64,000 bases of DNA, taken from assembly GCF_018854015.1 (NCBI RefSeq), contig NZ_JAAXYO010000039.1:1-64000 (forward strand), in the 5' to 3' direction. Positions 58,838 to 64,000 of the stretch are shown piece after piece. Positions within the stretch are counted from its first letter, which is position 1, and each line of letters opens with the position of its first letter. Source of the stretch: Igneacidithiobacillus copahuensis (GTDB lineage Bacteria; Pseudomonadota; Gammaproteobacteria; Acidithiobacillales; Acidithiobacillaceae). The notes under the pieces were generated by a model. It was not told the DNA's origin. It saw only the letters and a program-made list of their open reading frames with translations, and made no database searches. The position numbers and the translations under genes were made by a program.

Positions 58838-59050
58838 TCATCCGCCACCTACGGCACGGATGACCTCGACCTGGTCGCCTCCGACCAGCCGGGTATACGC
58901 GTGCTGGCTGCGGGGTACCACGGTACCGTTGCGTTCCACGGCTACACGCTGATTGCTGAGACCCAAGGCGTCGAGCAGGGTAAGGATGTTGCTATTGTCG
59001 GGTAGGGTGTGGGCCGCCCCATTGACCTGAACCACGATTTCCTGTGCCAT
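58838..59050 (-). CDS. thiS: Sulfur carrier protein ThiS
   Basis: 70 residues from ATG 59050 (ATG 59056, two residues longer, is also behind GGGAGA). Beta-grasp fold: IVVQVNGAAHTLPDNSN, RVAVERNGTVVPRSQH, and VEVIRAVGGG ending in the Gly-Gly tail that is adenylated and thiocarboxylated. It supplies sulfur to ThiG. It is too small to be called reliably by length alone, but the C-terminus and position make it certain. Confidence 0.95.
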   Translation of the reverse strand: MAQEIVVQVNGAAHTLPDNSNILTLLDALGLSNQRVAVERNGTVVPRSQHAYTRLVGGDQVEVIRAVGGG

Positions 59051-59083
59051 CCTCATTTTCTCCCGATCGTTACCAGCAAACGA

Positions 59084-59107
59084 GTGGTATGCCCGTAACC
59101 ATACCAC
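59084..59107 (-). other. Hairpin between tRNA-Cys and thiS
   Basis: GTGGTATG (59084-59091) and CATACCAC (59100-59107) form a perfect 8-base stem with an 8-base loop in the leader of thiS. There is no T run on the minus strand, so it is not a standard terminator. It may protect or expose the processed 5' end after tRNA excision. It does not carry the conserved parts of a TPP riboswitch. Confidence 0.5.
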
Positions 59108-59174
59108 AGGAGGCCCTGCGAGACGCATGGTCGGGGAGAGAATAGGCAGGCAGGAACACAGCTCCGGATTTTTA

Positions 59175-59248
59175 TGGAGGCTAGGCCCGGAATCGAACCG
59201 AGGTACACGGCTTTGCAGGCCGCTGCATAACCACTCTGCCACCCAGCC
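59175..59248 (-). tRNA. tRNA-Cys (anticodon GCA)
   Basis: The minus strand gives a 74-base tRNA: acceptor GGCTGGG/CCTAGCC with encoded TCCA end, D-arm GGCAGAGTGGTTATGC, anticodon stem CGGCC/AGCCG region with loop containing GCA, and T-arm CTCGGTTCGATTCCG. It lies 36 bases downstream of tRNA-Gly and 124 bases upstream of the thiS start in the same direction. Confidence 0.95.
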
Positions 59249-59284
59249 ATAAAGAAAAAGGGAAAGAGATCTTTCCCTTGCGAT

Positions 59285-59359
59285 TGGAGCGGGAAACGAG
59301 GCTCGAACTCGCGACCCCAACCTTGGCAAGGTTGTGCTCTACCACTGAGCTATTCCCGC
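59285..59359 (-). tRNA. tRNA-Gly (anticodon GCC)
   Basis: The minus strand folds as a 75-base tRNA: acceptor GCGGGAA/TTCCCGC with encoded TCCA, D-arm AGCTCAGTGGTAGAGC, anticodon stem AACCT/AGGTT with loop TGCCA (GCC), and T-arm GCGAGTTCGAGCCTCGT. It is the first of a two-tRNA unit with tRNA-Cys. Confidence 0.95.
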
Positions 59360-59434
59360 AATGTGGGGCGAATCATACGTTGCGCCCTGCACCCTTGTCA
59401 ACCGGCCCAGAGGCACCAGCCCAAAGGTCCTGGC

Positions 59435-59800
59435 CTAACTGCTGGTATGAAAATGGATCAGCAGGCTGATGTTGCCGACCAAGGGTACTGTTCGGTCATA
59501 GTCGACAACGATCTGCACTGGGGCATCACCGTTCTTGATAATGTGTATATCCTGCTGATTGATCTTGATCATCGCCACATTGAGCCGATCCTGCAGGTTA
59601 TAGAGGATCTCTCCCGCAGATTCGGAAGGACTGGCATGACGCGCTTGATCCTGAAGAATGTTTTGTAGCGACATATTATCGTAGTAGAGCGGTCCCACTT
59701 TCACGACCAGCGCCACGATCACTGCCAAGACCACGATCCAAAAGATCGCCCCAATCAGACCGATACCAGCCTCACGATTCTGTATGCGCGACATCGCCAT
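59435..59800 (-). CDS. DUF4845-domain membrane-anchored protein
   Basis: 121 residues. An N-terminal membrane anchor with a pilin-like feel (REAGIGLIGAIFWIVVLAVIVALVVKV, about 9-35) is followed by a short periplasmic domain with DNMSLQNILQDQAR and VDYDRTVPLVGNISLLIHF. DUF4845 proteins are typically encoded right after lepB, as here (62-base gap). The function is unknown. Confidence 0.88.
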   Translation of the reverse strand: MAMSRIQNREAGIGLIGAIFWIVVLAVIVALVVKVGPLYYDNMSLQNILQDQARHASPSESAGEILYNLQDRLNVAMIKINQQDIHIIKNGDAPVQIVVDYDRTVPLVGNISLLIHFHTSS

Positions 59801-59862
59801 CTCTCTTCAGCACTGCTCAGCCGTTACTTAGGCGAAACCCCATTCCTTGCAAGCCACGGCTA

Positions 59863-60657
59863 TCAATTGTTGGGTCCGTCCAGGGCCCGGCCGATCTGAT
59901 TCCAGCGAACTGACCAGGTTTCTGCATCCCAGGAAAACCAAATGAACATTGCCTTACCCACAATATTGCGACGTGGAGTACAGCCCCAAAAGCGGCTGTC
60001 GTCACTGTTGTCACGGTCGTCACCCATCATGAAATAACAATTGGGCGGTACCTTGTAGGGACCAAAATCCATGTGCGCTTCCGGCGTATCAAACTCAATG
60101 ATGTGGAAGGTATGCCCACCGATGGTCTGTTCGTATTCCTTGGTGGGAATGACCATACCGGCCTCGCCCTGCCCCTCAGGTCGGTAATTGAAGGTGCCGA
60201 TATATTTCTGGGGAATCAATTTGCCATTGATATAGAGATCGTTCCCCTTGACTTCAATGGTGTCCCCCGGCAGTCCAATCACTCGTTTGATATAGTCGAT
60301 ACGCGGGTTTTTGGGAAAGCGAAAGACCATGATATCACCCGCCTGTACCGGGTTTCCCTGGGTCAGCTCGGTATGGATCAACGGTAGTCGCAGTCCCCAG
60401 GTAAATTTGTTTACCAGCAGAAAATCGCCTACCCGGATGGTGGGCAGCATGGAACCCGAGGGCACCTGAAAGGGTTCCACCAAAAACGCGCGGACCAGAA
60501 ACACCACCAGCAAGACCGGAAAGAAACTGCGCGCATAATCCACCAGCAGCGGCACTTTTACATCGGCGGCACGGTGGCGGCGAAAAAAAAGGCGATCGAT
60601 AAACCAGATCAGGCCCGTAGCCACAACGGCCAAAAATAATCCCAGAGTAAAATCCAT
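59863..60657 (-). CDS. lepB: Signal peptidase I
   Basis: 264 residues with two N-terminal membrane helices (about 3-20 and 48-62). The catalytic serine is in QVPSGSMLPTIRVGD and the catalytic lysine in DYIKRVIGLPGD. FMMGDDRDNSDDSRFWG closes the site. It removes signal peptides from exported proteins at the inner membrane. It follows lepA by 29 bases in the classical lepA-lepB order. Confidence 0.97.
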   Translation of the reverse strand: MDFTLGLFLAVVATGLIWFIDRLFFRRHRAADVKVPLLVDYARSFFPVLLVVFLVRAFLVEPFQVPSGSMLPTIRVGDFLLVNKFTWGLRLPLIHTELTQGNPVQAGDIMVFRFPKNPRIDYIKRVIGLPGDTIEVKGNDLYINGKLIPQKYIGTFNYRPEGQGEAGMVIPTKEYEQTIGGHTFHIIEFDTPEAHMDFGPYKVPPNCYFMMGDDRDNSDDSRFWGCTPRRNIVGKAMFIWFSWDAETWSVRWNQIGRALDGPNN

Positions 60658-60686
60658 GCCGCTTTCCTCGTGCTAGCGTACTGCGC

Positions 60687-62495
60687 TCAATTTCTTTTTT
60701 CGGTCTGCAAAATAGCCAAAAATGCCTCTTGCGGGATTTCCACCCGGCCTACCTGTTTCATCCGCTTTTTTCCCTCCTTCTGCTTTTCCAGGAGTTTGCG
60801 CTTGCGGGTGATGTCGCCGCCATAACATTTGGCCAGCACGTCCTTACGCATTGCCTTGACCGTTTCACGCGCAATGATCTTCGCACCGATCGCTGCCTGG
60901 ATCGCTACCTCGAACATCTGTCGGGGAATGAGATCCTTCAATCGACTAGCGAGTTCCCGCCCGCGGCGTTCGGCAAAATCGCGATGCACGATCCAGGACA
61001 GGGCGTCGAGCTTTTCGCCATTGATGAGAATATCCATCTTGACCAGTGGGCCCGCCTGAAAACGCGAGAATTCATAGTCCATGGAGGCATAGCCGCGACT
61101 GACGGATTTGAGACGATCGAAGAAATCCAGCACCACCTCGTTCAGCGGCAACTCATAGCTCACCATCACCTGCCCACCCGTGAATTGCAGATTGACTTGT
61201 CGCCCGCGGCGCTCTTCACAAAGGGTGATCACCGGTCCCAGATATTTTTCCGGCACCAGGATATTCGAGCGTATCAATGGCTCGCGAATTTCGCGAATGC
61301 GGTTGGTCGGCGGCAGCTCCGCAGGATTGGACAGGTGCAGGATTTCGCCATCGGTCGTTTCTATTTCGTAGACCACCGTCGGCGCCGTGCTCAACAGATC
61401 GAGCTGGTACTCTCGCTCCAGGCGCTCCTGGATGATCTCCATGTGCAGCAGACCGAGAAAACCACAGCGGAATCCAAAGCCCAGGGCCTGGGAGGTCTCC
61501 GGCTCGAATTGTAATGCGGCGTCGTTCAGACGTAGTTTCTGCAAGGCCTCGCGAAAGCGCTCATAGTCGGCCGAGTCGATGGGATAGAGCCCGGTAAAGA
61601 CCTGCGCCTGCACCTCACGAAAGCCGGGAAGCGGCGCCGGTGCAGGCCGGCTCGCGTCGGTCAGGGTATCCCCCACCCGCGCACCCTCGATGCTGCGAAT
61701 GCCGGCGATGACAAAACCCACGGTACCCGTGTCCAGCGCCGACACATGCACCGGTTTGGGGGTAAATACGCCGGTCTTTTCGACGAGATATTCCTTTCCT
61801 CCGGCCATGGTGCGAATCTTCTGTCCGGGGCGCAAGCTCCCGTTCATCACCCGCACCAACACCACCGTACCGAGATAATTGTCGAACCAGGAATCGATGA
61901 TCAGGGCCTGCAGCGGCGCTGCCGGGTCCCCCCGCGGCGCGGGGATATCCTGCACTACCTGCTCGAGAATCTCGCGAATGCCACGCCCGTCCTTGGCGCT
62001 GGCCAGAATGGCATTGGCCGCCGGCAAGCCAACGATTTCCTCGATTTCCCGCCGCACCCGATCTGGTTCCGCGGCCGGCAGATCGATCTTGTTGAGCACC
62101 GGGATAATTTCCAGGTCGTGTTCGAGAGCGGTGTAGCAGTTGGCCACACTCTGCGCCTCGACTCCCTGGGAGGCATCTACCACCAGCAGGGCGCCTTCAC
62201 AGGCCGCCAGAGAACGACTGACCTCATAGGAAAAATCGACGTGCCCTGGGGTATCGATCAGGTGAAAGGTGTAATCCTGCCCATCGTCGGCACGGTACTG
62301 CAGACGCACGCTCTGCGCCTTGATGGTGATACCGCGCTCACGCTCGATGTCCATACTGTCCAGCACCTGATTGGCCATCTCGCGCTCGCTGAGGGCACCG
62401 CAGAGGCGGATGAACTGGTCTGCCAGGGTAGATTTGCCATGGTCGACATGGGCGATGATGGAAAAATTCCGGATTCTTTCTTGCTCTGAACTCAT
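60687..62495 (-). CDS. lepA: Elongation factor 4 (LepA)
   Basis: 602 residues from ATG 62495. GTPase motifs AHVDHGKSTLADQF, RERGITIKAQSV, DTPGHVDF and NKIDLP. The LepA-specific C-terminal domain is present with GYASMDYEFSRFQAGPLVKMDILING and the basic tail KCYGGDITRKRKLLEKQKEGKKRMK. It binds ribosomes and influences translation under stress. Length is standard. Confidence 0.98.
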   Translation of the reverse strand: MSSEQERIRNFSIIAHVDHGKSTLADQFIRLCGALSEREMANQVLDSMDIERERGITIKAQSVRLQYRADDGQDYTFHLIDTPGHVDFSYEVSRSLAACEGALLVVDASQGVEAQSVANCYTALEHDLEIIPVLNKIDLPAAEPDRVRREIEEIVGLPAANAILASAKDGRGIREILEQVVQDIPAPRGDPAAPLQALIIDSWFDNYLGTVVLVRVMNGSLRPGQKIRTMAGGKEYLVEKTGVFTPKPVHVSALDTGTVGFVIAGIRSIEGARVGDTLTDASRPAPAPLPGFREVQAQVFTGLYPIDSADYERFREALQKLRLNDAALQFEPETSQALGFGFRCGFLGLLHMEIIQERLEREYQLDLLSTAPTVVYEIETTDGEILHLSNPAELPPTNRIREIREPLIRSNILVPEKYLGPVITLCEERRGRQVNLQFTGGQVMVSYELPLNEVVLDFFDRLKSVSRGYASMDYEFSRFQAGPLVKMDILINGEKLDALSWIVHRDFAERRGRELASRLKDLIPRQMFEVAIQAAIGAKIIARETVKAMRKDVLAKCYGGDITRKRKLLEKQKEGKKRMKQVGRVEIPQEAFLAILQTEKRN

Positions 62496-62515
62496 GCACC
62501 CTGATCTCAACAGAA

Positions 62516-62542
62516 AGGGGGGTGGCGGTTGGCCATCCCCCC
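62516..62542 (-). terminator. Strong hairpin between mucD and lepA, possible terminator
   Basis: On the minus strand GGGGGGATGGC pairs with GCCACCCCCC, with a short loop, followed by TTTCT. The stem is very stable but the T run is short, so partial termination or attenuation between mucD and lepA is plausible. Confidence 0.5.
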
Positions 62543-62558
62543 GAGGACGTCCTGCGCC

Positions 62559-63986
62559 TTACTTGGGCAGGGACAGGACGACGTAGAAGTTCCCCTCGCG
62601 GCGATGCAGGAGCACTGGCACGGGCTGGCCGGCAGGCAAGCTGGCCACCAGTTTTTGCAATTGGGAGACGCTACTTACCGGTTGCTGCGCCACCTGCAGG
62701 ATGACATCACCGGGGCGAATGCCGGCCAGTGCAGCGGGACCATTGGCAACACCCAGAACCAGCACACCCGAGGACACGCCGAGTTGCTGACGGGCGGCAG
62801 CGCTGAGCGGCCCCACCTGAATATGCATACGCTCGATGCTGCCCTTCTGCTCCGGCGCTTGCGCGGAATGCGGCGCACCGGCTTCCTCTGCCATATCGCC
62901 AGGCAGGCTTTCCACGGTGATCGGCAATGTCATCGCCTTACCGTCCCGAATGATCCCAACCTTGGCGATGTATCCCGCCGGCAAGGCGCCGACAAGCGGA
63001 GGCAACTGCGCCGAATTGTAAATCGGCTGACCGTTGAAGGAGACAATGACATCACCGGGTTTCAAGCCCGCCTTGGCTGCCGGGCCGTCCGGCTCCACCT
63101 GGGAGACCAGGGCCCCCATCGGTTCCTTCATATGGAAGGATTTGGCGAGATCCATGCTGACATCCTGCACCATCACGCCCAGCCAGCCAAAATGCACCTT
63201 CTGGTGAAGTTTGAGCTGCTTGACGGCGTCCATGGCAACGTTGATGGGTATGGAGAAGGATAGCCCCATGTAACCACCGCTGTTGGTGTAGATCTGGTCG
63301 TTGATGCCAATGACCTGACCCTTCATGTTGAACAGAGGGCCACCGGAATTACCCGGATTGATGGGAACGTCAGTCTGGATAAAGGGAATGTAGGGATCAT
63401 CCGGCAACGGCCGCGAGGTCGCGCTGATCACCCCTTGGGTGACGCTATTCTCAAAGCCGAAGGGGGCACCTACTGCCAACACCCATTGCCCCACCTCCAA
63501 GCGACCAGAATCGCCGATCTGCACCGTCGGGAGATTTTTGGCATCGATTTTCAACAGAGCCACGTCGATCCGCGTGGAAAGGCCGACCAGTTTGGCCTGA
63601 TATTGCTGATGATTGGTGAGGCTGACGATGATTTTCTGCGCGCCCCGGACCACATGCGCCGCAGTAACGATGTATCCATCCGGACTGACGATAAAGCCGG
63701 AACCAAGAGACTGCACCTGATATTTGTGTGCCGGCCCACTCGGCCCGACGAATGGCGCAAAAAACTGGTTGAGCGGCGAATTGGGCGGGAAAGGGGATTG
63801 TGGCCGCTGCGCTTCCTTGGTTTCGGTAGTGCTGATGTTTACTACGGCCGGGCCATACTGCTTCACGATGGGCGTGAAGTCTGGCAACGCCACCAGATTG
63901 GCCGAGTCGGCAAAGGCCAGCGACGGCGTCGCCGCCATGCCGCCAAGCGCCAAAGCCACCAGAAACGCACCGAAAGACCGCCGCAA
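62559..63986 (-). CDS. mucD: Periplasmic serine protease of the HtrA/DegP/MucD family
   Basis: 475 residues with a signal peptide (about 1-26, ending SLAFA). Trypsin-like triad: His in VTAAHVV, Asp in RIDVALLK, and Ser in NPGNSGGPLF. Two PDZ domains follow (about 258-350 and 385-470; GLKPGDVIVSFNGQPI and GIRPGDVILQVAQQPV). It degrades or refolds damaged periplasmic proteins. It precedes lepA and lepB, as in the sigma-E/muc arrangement of many gamma-proteobacteria. The upstream regulators would lie beyond the window end. Confidence 0.95.
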   Translation of the reverse strand: MRRSFGAFLVALALGGMAATPSLAFADSANLVALPDFTPIVKQYGPAVVNISTTETKEAQRPQSPFPPNSPLNQFFAPFVGPSGPAHKYQVQSLGSGFIVSPDGYIVTAAHVVRGAQKIIVSLTNHQQYQAKLVGLSTRIDVALLKIDAKNLPTVQIGDSGRLEVGQWVLAVGAPFGFENSVTQGVISATSRPLPDDPYIPFIQTDVPINPGNSGGPLFNMKGQVIGINDQIYTNSGGYMGLSFSIPINVAMDAVKQLKLHQKVHFGWLGVMVQDVSMDLAKSFHMKEPMGALVSQVEPDGPAAKAGLKPGDVIVSFNGQPIYNSAQLPPLVGALPAGYIAKVGIIRDGKAMTLPITVESLPGDMAEEAGAPHSAQAPEQKGSIERMHIQVGPLSAAARQQLGVSSGVLVLGVANGPAALAGIRPGDVILQVAQQPVSSVSQLQKLVASLPAGQPVPVLLHRREGNFYVVLSLPK

Positions 63987-64000
63987 CCGCCGATGATTCC

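Noticed and set aside
59051..59174. TPP riboswitch in the thiS leader
   Set aside because: The minus strand lacks CUGAGA and the other conserved THI-box segments. Only a simple hairpin is present.

Overview
The window is a GC-rich bacterial chromosome segment from a Gram-negative proteobacterium, most likely an Acidithiobacillus-like acidophile. This assignment is an inference from gene content: an alaS-recX-recA-cinA-thiL block, a mucD-lepA-lepB block, Mpl, ThiS/ThiG, GluQRS, a groESL operon with a CIRCE element, and many RND, Mla-like and lipoprotein genes for an outer membrane. No rRNA, insertion sequence, prophage or CRISPR array was seen. Coding density is high, and most genes sit in tight operons with 4-base start/stop overlaps.

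Layout. 1-1.25 kb: a frameshifted ring-cleavage dioxygenase end and a poorly coding stretch. 1.25-10.4 kb: an MFS transporter, then a divergent two-component system facing a complete RND efflux operon (outer membrane lipoprotein, adaptor, pump). 10.4-11.8 kb: an atypical NRAMP-family metal transporter behind a Fur-like box. 11.8-18.9 kb: a six-gene carbon operon (MFS transporter, phosphate acyltransferase, PfkB sugar-phosphate kinase, class I aldolase, pyruvate kinase, enolase). It is followed by a convergent flavin disulfide reductase and a divergent glycogen phosphorylase, so storage glucan and sugar phosphates can be drained towards pyruvate and acyl phosphate. 22.9-28 kb: tRNA-Ala, an exonuclease/GIY-YIG fusion, a small CxxC protein, a variant L,D-transpeptidase and acetyl-CoA synthetase. 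28-32.7 kb: envelope and stress genes (DUF4168, a Bcr/CflA pump, a Tat-exported ferritin-like protein, an ECF sigma/RskA-type anti-sigma pair, a His/Pro/Gly-rich secreted protein).

32.7-41.6 kb: alaS, recX, recA, a CinA-like protein with an unfamiliar N-terminus, thiL, gluQ, a DUF4124 protein and an orphan pilC. 41.6-43.6 kb: two divergent paralogous PilZ proteins, each with four cysteines at equivalent positions, flanking a decayed GGDEF domain that carries an expanded hexanucleotide repeat. 43.6-45.7 kb: groES-groEL. 45.9-55.5 kb: a co-directional run encoding a membrane protein, a CPXCG protein, an Att-like ABC exporter with its lipocalin-like partner, a MoeB/ThiF-like E1 enzyme, a possible degenerate JAMM protein, an EEP nuclease/phosphatase, and an MlaE/MlaF pair without MlaD. 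55.5-64 kb, minus strand: ubiX, mpl, an unknown gene, thiG, thiS, tRNA-Cys, tRNA-Gly, a DUF4845 protein, lepB, lepA and mucD.

The strongest candidates for something undescribed are the cysteine-bearing PilZ pair with its GGDEF relic, the E1/pseudo-JAMM/EEP/MlaEF operon, the atypical NRAMP transporter, and the compact carbon operon in a presumed lithoautotroph. All product calls are by eye; no database search was run.
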